NCBI GenBank assembly: GCA_947561585.1
Contig: CANNZV010002597.1
Span: 62,001-126,000, forward strand
DNA length: 64,000 bases
Source of the DNA: Caprella mutica
Lineage: Eukaryota; Arthropoda; Malacostraca; Amphipoda; Caprellidae
Direction: 5' to 3'
Under the pieces are notes generated by a model that made no database searches, was not told the DNA's origin, and saw only the letters and a list, made by a program, of their open reading frames with translations. Position 1 is the stretch's first letter. Each line of letters begins with the position of its first letter. A program made the position numbers and the translations under genes. This document shows positions 1 through 11,600 of the stretch, in pieces.

Positions 1-410
1 GAAATTCTGATAGTAACTTAAGAGAGTTTCCTGATAGTAACTTTAGAGAATTTCTGATAGTAACTTTAGAGAGTTTCTGATAGTAACTTAAGAGAGTTTC
101 CTGATAGTAACTTTAGAGAATTTCTGATAGTAACTTTAGAGAGTTTCTGATAGTAACTTTAGAGAGTTTCTGATAGTAACTTTAGAGAGTTTCCTGATAG
201 TAACTTTAGAGAGTTCCTGATAGTAACTTTAGAGAGTTTCCTGATAGTAACTTTAGAGAGTTCCTGATAGTAACTTTAGAGAGTTTCCTGATAGTAACTT
301 TAGAGAGTTCCTGATAGTAACTTTAGAGAGTTCCTGATAGTAACTTTAGAGAGTTCCTGATAGTAACTTAAGAGAGTTCCTGATAGTAACTTTAGAGAGT
401 TCCTGATAGT
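1..410. repeat. Minisatellite of about 23-24 bp
   Basis: Repeats of a unit containing CTGATAGTAACTTTAGAGAG, about 17 copies, cut by the window edge. Probably part of the intron upstream of LDLa A. The unit holds a donor-like GTAACT, but no exon is visible here. Confidence 0.9.
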
Positions 411-541
411 CATTGAGAGCCAAAGTCTTTGGATGACAACATAAGATACTCAGGCAAGATATTCTCCTGAGTTAAATGGAGCACAGATGTTATTTATGGA
501 CTGAAGATGACACAGTTGTGGACTGTAATGTTTAGGATATT

Positions 542-1606
542 GTTGTGAATAGCCTGATAGTTGTGAATAGCCTAATAGTTGTGAATAGCCTAATAGTTGT
601 GAATAGCCTGATAGTTGTGAATAGCCTAATAGTTGTGAATAGCCTAATAGTTGTGAATAGCCTGATAGTTGTGAATAGCCTGATAGTTGTGAATAGCCTA
701 ATAGTTGTGAATAGCCTGATAGTTGTGAATAGCCTAATAGTTGTGAATAGCCTGATAGTTGTGAATAGCCTAATAGTTGTGAATAGCCTAATAGTTGTGA
801 ATAGCCTGATAGTTGTGAATAGCCTGATAGTTGTGAATAGCCTAATAGTTGTGAATAGCCTGATAGTTGTGAATAGCCTAATAGTTGTGAATAGCCTGAT
901 AGTTGTGAATAGCCTAATAGTTGTGAATAGCCTAATAGTTGTGAATAGCCTGATAGTTGTGAATAGCCTAATAGTTGTGAATAGCCTGATAGTTGTGAAT
1001 AGCCTAATAGTTGTGAATAGCCTGATAGTTGTGAATAGCCTGATAGTTGTGAATAGCCAAATAGTTGTAGATAACCAAATAGTTATGAATCGCTTGATAG
1101 TTGTGAATAGCCTGATAGTTGTGAATAGCCTGATAGTTGTGAATAGCCTGATAGTTATGAATAGCCTGATAGTTGTGAATAGCCTGATAGTTATGAATAG
1201 CCTGGTAGTTGTGAATAACCTGATAGTTTTGAATAGCCTGATAGTTGTGAATAGCCTGATAGTTGTGAATAGCCTGATAGTTGTGAATATCCTAATAGTT
1301 GTGAATAGCCTGATAGTTGTGAATAGCCTGATAGTTGTGAATAGCCTGATAGTTGTGAATAGCCTGATAGTTGTGAATAGCCTAATAGTTGTGAATAGCC
1401 TAATAGTTGTGAATAGCCTAATAGTTGTGAATGGCCTAAGAGTTGTGAATAGCCTAATAGTTGTGAATAGCCTAATAGTTGTGAATAGCCTAATAGTTGT
1501 GAATGGCCTAAGAGTTGTGAATAGCCTAATAGTTGTGAATAGCCTAATAGTTGTGAATAGCCTAATAGTTGTGAATGGCCTAAGAGTTGTGAATAGCCTA
1601 TCTCAA
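542..1606. repeat. 18-bp satellite array, about 59 copies
   Basis: Unit GTTGTGAATAGCCTGATA with a frequent TAATA variant. Because 18 is divisible by 3, frames stay open on both strands (360 codons on +, 147 on -). These are repeat artefacts, not genes. The copies around 1060-1090 are the most diverged. Confidence 0.95.
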
Positions 1607-1636
1607 CTAGCCTTAGAGGTACATTAGATCTCATGC

Positions 1637-2131
1637 TTAGTGAGCTGCAACTAGTAAAGACTCATCTAGACTTATAGAGATATGACGAAGCTTCTTAGTT
1701 AGAAACTGAATAATCGGCAGATCTTCTATATTATTGTCCATTACGGTTAATATTGATGGCATTTTATCGTTAAATATCTTTATTGCAGACGTTATCGGTA
1801 ATGTCCGACGGAAGACGATAGAGTATATCTGTTTTAACTGTAAAATAAATTGGATTTTCGTTGTATCATTGGTCTTTCTATCATCGACTGAGCTGTATTT
1901 ATCTTTTATAATGTTTATAATATCATGATTTACATACCGACTGTATGAAGAAGTAGAATTGTTTCTATTTGAATCCCATGAATAATAGATCTCAATACTT
2001 CCCAAAATATATTCATTTTGATGATATTTAACAGTGTGCACCACATGCCACACGTACAATTTACTGTTTTTCCAATGCCTCGAGTCCCCAAACTGCCATG
2101 CGAGTTCTTCAATCTGTTTTTCATGCATCAC
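1637..2131 (-). CDS. Unrecognised 164-codon ORF, opposite strand to the receptor
   Basis: Runs from ATG at 2131 to a stop at 1637 on the minus strand. The predicted protein is hydrophilic with mixed composition (not low complexity) and has no signal peptide or clear membrane segment. I recognise no family. It lies just upstream of the first visible receptor exon and directly beside the 18-bp satellite. It could be a small intronic gene, one exon of a larger gene, or a transposon relic. Its length is unusual for chance in DNA this AT-rich. Confidence 0.3.
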   Translation of the reverse strand: MMHEKQIEELAWQFGDSRHWKNSKLYVWHVVHTVKYHQNEYILGSIEIYYSWDSNRNNSTSSYSRYVNHDIINIIKDKYSSVDDRKTNDTTKIQFILQLKQIYSIVFRRTLPITSAIKIFNDKMPSILTVMDNNIEDLPIIQFLTKKLRHISISLDESLLVAAH

Positions 2132-2461
2132 TTACTTTCCTGAAATAATATTTATTATCATCATTGTTCTCTTCTCTAAAATTATTCATGGTAATGTTAG
2201 ACACTTAAGAAGACTCCTCCTCGGAAGCGAGTTTTGACATAAGTTGTTAATCTGTCTCCTCTTTAGGAATAAATTTCAGATTGATACATCATGACGTGTG
2301 TAAAAGCCCACTTTTCGAGTACTTTTCAATTTAAGTAAATACTCAAACAGAAATTTCAAAAGATCGGATTGGTTATTGAACTAAGGTTACTCCCACTTTC
2401 CGAGTACTGCATCGTTACCTTACTCCTCAATGTACATTCCATTCTCACCACATTTCCCCAG

Positions 2462-2605
2462 GTATCCTGACCTGCTCCTCCGGCTCCACGGTTCTTTGCG
2501 TCTCCTCCTCTTTCGACAGATCTCTGGACAGGTGCATTGCTGAGAGATATCTCTGTGACGATGTCGTGCACTGCCACGGGAAAGACACTGACGAGATATT
2601 TTGCG
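2462..2605 (+). CDS. Exon: LDLa module A
   Basis: Acceptor TTTCCCCAG, donor GTGAGT, phase 1 at both ends, 144 bp. The translation has six cysteines in LDLa order, ending with the motif [15 protein letters not shown] and an acidic DTDEIFC close. The linker between the second and third cysteines is longer than usual. First receptor exon in the window; its phase-1 start implies at least one exon upstream. Confidence 0.85.
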
Positions 2606-5600
2606 GTGAGTGAAGCTTGAGGATAACTGCAGAAACTGGGAATTAATTAGTTTAATTTAGAAGGGTATTTAACCTCTGTTTTGGAACCAAAGGCCAGATC
2701 ACTGACGTCAAAAGGAAATTAAATAAAAGGGACTTGAAGAAACTGTCCGTATTCAAGAAGAATCCATGAAAAAAATGTTACCAGCTACTCAGAAACTGGG
2801 GAAGTTTTCTCCAAAAAAATATTTTATATTTTGTGTTTTGTTCCCACTGCAATATATCTTGATATTAAGGGGACCGACCCAGCGATTTTGTACTTTTTAA
2901 CCCAATTTTTTTTTTCTTCTTAATGTATTCCTATAACACTAAGGTAGGTGTGTGTAAAATTTTATAACGCTACCTACCCCCAAGACAGCGGGGGAGAGGT
3001 TAGAATAGGGGTCAATTGCAGGGAGATGGAGAGATGTGGGTAAGGAGTGAGTCAGGTGGCGCCTGATGATACCCGCACCCTTGAGGGCGTAATACCGGGA
3101 CTTGAGAGAGCCCGAAGGGGTTTTGTGCCAAACACAAAAAAAAAAAAAAAAAAAAAATATTATTTTTTCTTATTATTGCTTTCCTGAACAGTTGCAAATG
3201 TTGCAACTATCCTTTTCAATTTTTTCAAAATCTCAAACAGTTTTGAAGTTACGGCTTAGCGGTTTTTTGCATTCCACGCTTCTGTAAATGGTCTCCAAAA
3301 TGTCGGAATAGATTTTTAATTGTGAACTTCATTTAAAAAAAAAAAAAAAACTGTTTTTTGCAATACGTGAAAAAAAATTTGTAAACCGCTGTACCCTAAC
3401 TTCAACACTTTGGAAGAAATAAGCTTTTTTCGAAATTCGTTCAAAATAATTGAAACTCGTGTAACTCGTTCGAAATTCGTCAAATCGAAAAAATTCTAAA
3501 ACAGCACCCCCAGTAGAATTCAATTTTATTTTTGTGTACAAAGTTTCACAACCGTAGCTTCAATAATAAAAAAGTTTTTCAAAAGCTGGGTCAGTCCCCT
3601 TAAAAGAGAAAAATGAAGACAAAAGACATAGAAAATGTAAAATGAATAAATCCATATCAACGAACTGGCTTATACAATACGAAGTACAATTTTATTCAGA
3701 AACTAACGATGAATATTACAAGAGTGCATGTACAATCGAACAAATAGTAAAGGAATCCAATAACATGAGTTAATTCAGTTCCTATCTCTTTCTATCTTTT
3801 CAAGATGCTTCCAAACAATCCAATGTTCCCGACTCCACTTTTACAAATCTGATGCCGAGCAAACTACTGTGTCCTGTGAAGGAAGATCTACCAGATCTAC
3901 GGATAGATCGGCAGCTTCTACCTAACGAAGTGAGATGATCTTCCAGATCTACGGGTAGATCAGTAGCAAATAATCAACATAAATTTCTAACCCACTTTTT
4001 ACTTCCATGTTTTCTAATACATTATATTCTCAATTATTTATAAACCATTTATAGGTAATTAGAATTTATCTTTGTAAAGATTCTCTCCTTAACTTTATTA
4101 TCTTTATATGTTTCAAATAAATATTTTATTTGAACTTTGCTACATGATGTGCCACATCTACATATTGCTGTCCCAAAATAAGGCCACCCTCAATGTACGG
4201 GTTAATTATATTAAGTAAGGAAAAGAGTCAGTTGCACCTTACAAAAAGTTAGGTGCAACGTGCTAGCGTTCAGAATAATTTACATCTGAAATCAAAATAT
4301 ATTTCCTACATATTGTATATATAATATTGAGTTCAGATTTAAATTATTCACAAATTGTATTATTATTGAACGCTTCATTATGAAAAGCTGCTGCAATATT
4401 CGTTAAAATAAAATATTTTGTGAGGAAATTTTATGCATTTCTTATTAATTAAACATTAAATGGTTTGGTTTATTACAAATAAGATTGAAAATCAACTTAC
4501 AGTGTACTCATACTTGTTATTAAAAGTAAACAATTTATTTTATTTATATATTAACCTGTTTTTTATAATTATCTTGGTATCGATTCTACATAATGTATAA
4601 TTATGCTCCATGCAATTTGTCGATTTGCACAATCTCGAGAATGCGATGCGCTTTTCTAAATTTTGAATGCCTTTGTCCCCGTATATTGTCGAGTGTGCGT
4701 TAACACCTTCGTTATAATTATTATGAAATAGAATACTAATGTACCTGTAACGTGAGGAGGCGTTTCATGATTGTTTAATGACTGGCAGGAGGGTCTGTTC
4801 CACATATATTAGTGTTTGACTTCGTGCTGAATAAAATGAAGGTATTAACGCACACTCAGCATTGGGGGTAAAAGCGGTATAAAAACACGCAACGTATTCT
4901 CAAGATTGTGCAGATCGACAAATTGCGCAGAACATACATAAAATCACCCCATTCCTATTTGAGTGTACAGTTGCACTCAAATAGGAGTTTGTCCAAAAGT
5001 CTTTTCATAAAATCTGAAGTTTAAAAGTTTCCACTTGATATTAAAATGAGTCACCTGGTTAGCTCGGTGTGACCCCTCAATCACCTTATCCCTTCCCCTA
5101 TTCTTCAGGAGGCCCACCACCCTCCCCCCAGTCGGTTCCAGTGCTCCAATGAACCCAGACACCTGCCCATAACGTACCGGTGTGACCACATCGTGGACTG
5201 CTTGTATGGCGAAGACGAACTGAACTGTGGTGAGTAGTTGTTAGTTACGGAAATGGTAGGTATTTCTTATTTAAATAGTAATCAATGTACTGTCAGAGAA
5301 AAGAGTCACTGTGATGATGTACTATCAGAGAAAAGAGTCACTGTGATGATGTACTGTCAGAGAAAAGAGTCCCTGTGATGATGTGCTGTCAGAGAAAAGA
5401 GTCACTGTGATGATGTACTGTCAGAGAAAAGAGTCACTGTGATGATGTACTGTCAGAGAAAAGAGTCACTGTGATGATGTACTATCAGAGAAAAGAGTCA
5501 CTGTGATGATGTACTATCAGAGAAAAGAGTCACTGTGATGATGTACTATCAGAGAAAAGAGTCACTGTGATGATGTACTATCAGAGAAAAGAGTCACTGT

Positions 5601-8600
5601 GATGATGTACTGTCAGAGAAAAGAGTCACTGTGATGATGTACTATCAGAGAAAAGAGTCACTGTGATGATGTACTATCAGAGAAAAGAGTCACTGTGATG
5701 ATGTACTATCAGAGAAAAGAGTCACTGTGATGATGTACTATCAGAGAAAAGAGTCACTGTGATGATGTACTGTCAGAGAAAAGAGTCACTGTGATGATGT
5801 ACTATCAGAGAAAAGAGTCACTGTGATGATGTACTATCAGAGAAAAGAGTCACTGTGATGATGTACTATCAGAGAAAAGAGTCACTGTGATGATGTACTA
5901 TCAGAGAAAAGAGTCACTGTGATGATGTACTATCAGAGAAAAGAGTCACTGTGATGATGTACTATCAGAGAAAAGAGTCACTGTGATGATGTACTATCAG
6001 AGAAAAGAGTCTCTGTGATGATGTACTATCAGAGAAAAGAGTCATTGTGATGATGTACTATCAGAGAAAAGAGTCACTGTGATGATGTACTATCAGAGAA
6101 AAGAGTCACTGTGATGATGTACTCTCAGATAAAAGAGTCACTGTGATGATGTACTCTCAGATAAAAGAGTCACTGTGATGATGTACTATCAGAGAAAAGA
6201 GTCACTGTGATGATGTACTATCAGAGAAAAGATTCACTGTGATGATGTACTATCAGAGAAAAGAGTCTCTGTGATGATGTACTATCAGAGAAAAGAGTCA
6301 CTGTGATGATGTACTATCAGAGAAAAGAGTCACTGTGATGATGTACTATCAGAGAAAAGAGTCACTGTGATGATGTACTCTCAGATAAAAGAGTCACGGT
6401 GATGATGTACTGTCTGAGAAAAGAGTCACTGTGGCTCTTAAACCTTCAATACCTGTGCTGACAGGTCTTTCGACAGACCTAACAGGTATAACTTACAATA
6501 TTGTCCATCTGTTTTTGAACCACTTCCAAATTGTTTTTAGCTCTATTATTATAACACGTCATACGAGAGACTATAGGACATCATTTCATGCAATAAAATA
6601 TAATTAAATCTTTTTTTTTAATTTGAGGGAGACGGTCCTCTTAAATATATTAGGCTTATCTCAAGTAGATTTAGAATAGCTCCATAAGTAGATCAACTAC
6701 CACTGTAACGATTTCCATGAAAATTGTACCCCATTATATAAATATTTAGATAAAACCCCTACTTACATCCAGACATATAGTATAAATATATAGCTACATT
6801 TAATAATTGAATAGACAAATCTTTGTACTATTTTGAAGCTGGTCAGTTCACTACCATCTCATATAGACAACTAGATTATGTGCACTCGGTAGAGCGCATA
6901 CCTTCGCCTCCGCTTTCACCCTTTCTCTCCCAAAATTAAGGAAACTGCTAACTGGATAATAACCAATCGTCCCACCAAGTTTCATGCAATTTGGTACAAT
7001 ACTTTTTGAGTTATAAATGACCTTGACCTTTGACTGGATCGCTTCCAAAATTCTACCAGATCGTTCCTGGTCATTGACCAATTGTACCATAAAATTTCAG
7101 ACAATTTGGTTGAATACTTTTTGATTTACAAATGGCCTTGACCTTGATCTTTGATCCGATCACTCCCAAAATCTATCAAAATGGTTCCTGCATATTGACC
7201 AATCGTTCCTCCAAGTTTCATGCAATATGGTTTGATACTTTTTGAGTTATAAATGACCATGACCTTGACCTTTGACTGGGTCACTCCCAAAAGACTAGCA
7301 GCAGGTCACTGGACATGGACCAACGGTTTCATCAAATTTCAGGCAATTTGGTTGAACACTTTTTCAGTTAATCGAATAACAAGATGATAAATAAATAAAT
7401 TCCGATGAAAATATAACCTTCCGCTAGATTGCGTAGGTAATGAAGCCAAACTACACCACAATAGAACATGCAGTTGTTTGTTTACAAAAATGCCTAGCTA
7501 CCACTAAAACATTATTTAAAAAACTCTTTGTACAAATTTAATGTTTCTAGTTTTTTCTAATATGTTTCCAATGTGTTTTCAAAATATGTTCGATCTTTTT
7601 TCAACATGTTCGAAAAATTTAATAGGAATATAGTGAATTTATATTTATATCTTAGCATATATTTGTATTAAAACTAACATGAAGAGAATCTTTGAATAAA
7701 AAGGTGACGAAGGAAAGTGTTTAGTAGAAAGAACCCCTCTTAATCTTCTATGGCCCCACCATAACTTATTCTCTATACAATAGTCAAAAATGGATAATAA
7801 TTTCACACTTGTAATAATCCTTCTTTATATTTACCATTTGTTAAAATTCTTAAATATCAAAAAGAAATTAAATAACTTAAATTGAAATTACTCACATATA
7901 ATTACATAATAATGAAACTTAAATATACCTATTTCAACTACATAAAGCTTGATTTAAGATAAATTTCTATTTCTACCTGTTACTAATTTGAACTCAAACC
8001 ATGCAGCTGGCATCTTAAGGGCCGTACACACGTAGGGTTTTTTAAGTCTTTCCACTAGACTTTTTGCTAAGCTCCTCCCACTTTATCCACGAGAATATAA
8101 GAAAAAACGATATAATATTTATTAATTTCAGTTGGTATCCATGATACCTGCAGGTATCATGGATACCAACTAAAATAAATAATAATTATATCATTTTTTC
8201 TTATATTTTCGTGGAAAAAGTAGGAGGAGCTTAGAAAAAAGTCTGGTGGAAAGACTTAAAAAACCCTACATGTGTACGGCACTTTAGAGATGTTTTCATG
8301 CCTGTCAAATACTTTATTTTCACGGTCACAGTTAGTCTAAATATTTATGTGTGAGATGGTTAGTCTGCCTCATAACACATCAAAGATATGATAAATGACT
8401 GTGATAATCATTACTGTGATAAACTCAAAGATATGATAAATGACTGTGATAATCATTACTGTGATAAACTCAAAGATATGATAAATGACTGTGATAATCA
8501 TTACTGTGATAAACTTAGTGTGGTATAAACAACCGAGGTATTAGTTTTCTCGTACAATATTATTTAGTCATTCAAATAATTCGTATTAATTGACTGTAAA

Positions 8601-11600
8601 TAGATGTTGTATGATTGTTCTTCACCGTAAGAGTTCATCACTAGTGGAATATTATTTGTATTGACTGTAAATAAATATTGTATAAATGTTCTTCGCCGTA
8701 AGAGTTCATCCCTTGTGGAACATTATTTGTATCTTCTTGCAGAGACGAATTACTTTTCTATTCAGTACTTCTGTCTTGCAAAATTAAATAGAGTTTCTAA
8801 GCTGTTTTGTCGCTAAAATCTTTCGTTTTTTTTGAAAACTCAGTTCAGTCTTTGGGAGGAGATTATTTCGATTGGAGATTAATATGTGATTATATATAAT
8901 CTTATTAATGAATATAAGGTGATTGATTTTATGAGGATTATTATTCGCGACTTGTAATTTTGTCTAATTTATCAATACTAACTGTAACAAGTCATATCAA
9001 TAAGCGTAATGTGGAAATATTAGCCAATATAATATTACAATGAAATACAGTTTCTAAATTTAGAAAAGAAATTACAGGGCAATCTCATAGAAGCCACACA
9101 GATGATATTACAATAGATATTATCTTTGCATCATACACTACAGTACAGTACACTGAGTACACTACAGTACAGTACACTGAGTACAGTACAGTACAGTACA
9201 GTACAGTGCATTACAGTGCATTATAATGCAGTGCAGTACCCATTCATGTCTCCGTATCAGCCCTAAAAAAGTGTGCAGACAAAGCATCGAAAGACAAAGC
9301 ATCGAAAGACAAAGTATCGAAAGACAAAGCATCGAAAGACAAAGCATCGAAAGACAGAGTATCGAAGGAAAAAGTATCGAAAGACAAAGTATCAAAAGAC
9401 AAAGTATCGAAAGACAAAGTATCGAAAGACAGAGTATCGAAAGACAAAGTATAGAAGGATATAGTAAAGAAAGACAAAATGCAGAAAATTAATGTATAGA
9501 AAGACAAAAATAGAGAGACATGAAGCATAAAAAAGTTGAGGCTGTGTTTCCCTAGCCTAGTTCAATGAGCCAATTTGAGCCCACCAACAATTTAGCCCGA
9601 AACAATTGGGAAACCTTCCTTCCCTGCAGCAGCTTTTCATAATGAGGCCCTTAGAAAGGCAAAATATTAATTATCCGGGTTGTTTATCAGAGTCTATGGT
9701 ATCAACTTAATTTGCTACTGTAATAACAAAGTATAGCTTCTCTATAGTGTCTCCTGTAACCATTTATATTAATATGATCAATACATATATAGTGACCCTG
9801 AGCACAAATTTCTTGGGGCCCAATTGCCACGGGCCCAAATGTCTTCTGCTCAATTTTCGGCAAGTCCAATTGTCGGGACCTATTCAAGTGACTTGAACAA
9901 AATTCATACCTCAAGTTATGTACAACTAATGTAATGTATGTTATTTTTAAAGAGAGATTTATCCATTTGATCAATTTTTCATTTGATCAATTTTCTAATC
10001 GATCAATTCTCCATTATTATAAATTCAATCGAATTTTCGATACTTTGTCTTTTGATACTTTGTCTTTCGATACTCTGTCCTAGTACCCCTAAAAAATTAC
10101 CCTCCCTTCCTTCCTTCCGATCGAATTCCTTGCATCTTAATAATGTAGCAGCTACGACATGATTGGGTTAGAGAGGGAAAACCACGTGACAGATACACGT
10201 GATAGAGAACCACGTGACAGAAAACCTCGTGATAGAAAACCACGTGATAGAGAACCACGTGATAGAGAACCACGTGATAGAGAACCACGTGATAGAGAAC
10301 CACGTGATAGAGAACCACGTGATAGAGAACCACGTGATAGAGAACTACGTGATAGAGAACTACATGATAGAGAACCACGTGATAGAGAACTACGTGATAG
10401 AGGTCTACGTGATAGAGAACTACGTGATAGAAAACTACGTGATAGAGAACCACGTGATAGAGAATTACTTGATAGAGGACCACGTGACAGAGAACCTTTT
10501 GATAGAGAACCACGTGATAGAGAACTACGTTAAAGTTTTTTTCTTGGAAGTCACTACATTCCTAGTTTTATCTTTGCTTTATAATTATCAAAGGTTTCAG
10601 AAAATTTTACTATATATGTATCCATTCAAGAAAGATAAAACCTTTCAATTTTTAAGTTTAAAATCCAAACCTATATAATATATATACTTAAGATCTATGA
10701 AATAAATTTTCCAGATTGTTGAATAATGGAATAAGAAATTTATCACAGTGAGAAAATAATGGTGGGGCTATATGTAGAAGATTAAGATGGGATCATACTT
10801 GATCTTCTATGGACCCACTATATTATTCCGTTCTTAATCTTCTATGGGCCCACCATAACTTTCTTCTGAGTACATTTATCATGTCTACTCATTTTATTTT
10901 TAATTATATTCTCATGTTGATTCTCATGTCGCTTCATTCATAAAATTTTTTCATAATTTTCTCTTTCGGTTCTGTTTCTAATATTTCTTCATTCCATTTT
11001 TGTGAATTGCTAAAATCGCTTCTGTTGTACATTTCAGTTGTAATTCTTTGCCTCCACAGCCATCAGACATTCCTAAAATGTTTTTAGGTTTTTAAATTAG
11101 ATTTGATGGAGCTCATAATGGGGTAAATTCTTCACTTTATTTATTCGGTAGAAAGAATCCCTAGAATCTCTAAGCGAAATGTTTAACTTTCCCTCAGGCA
11201 TAATTTGCTATTTGATGGATAATATTTCCTGTATGGTATGATATTGTAATAAATTAATACGCTCCATTTGCATTATATCAAAGTAATAGTTCAGACAGTG
11301 TTATTAATTCACAATAAATTTTTTTAGCCTTTCTATAACTTTTTTTGTTCTATCTAAATTTTAAGATTCATTTCTTAGAAATAGATTACAGATTAATATT
11401 ATTTTTCATTTATTTAGTTTGTGTTTATAATAGTTACCCATGTTTAGGGCAGTTTCATTATTGTAACACGTACTTTCCCCTTATAATAATATAGATAATA
11501 AATAACTAAATGTTCCCTCAGATCACACCCCATGCAACTCCTCCACGCAATGGACGTGTGACAGCTAAAATAACATAGATAAAAAATAACTAAATGTTCC

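Noticed and set aside
545..1627. Long + ORF and overlapping - ORF as genes
   Set aside because: Both are translations of an 18-bp satellite; unit length divisible by three keeps frames open.
5286..6432. CRISPR-like direct repeats
   Set aside because: Units are head-to-tail with no unique spacers, in eukaryotic intron DNA.
10097..10678. Arg/Glu-rich and Tyr/His/Val-rich ORFs
   Set aside because: Translations of the 15-bp array on both strands.
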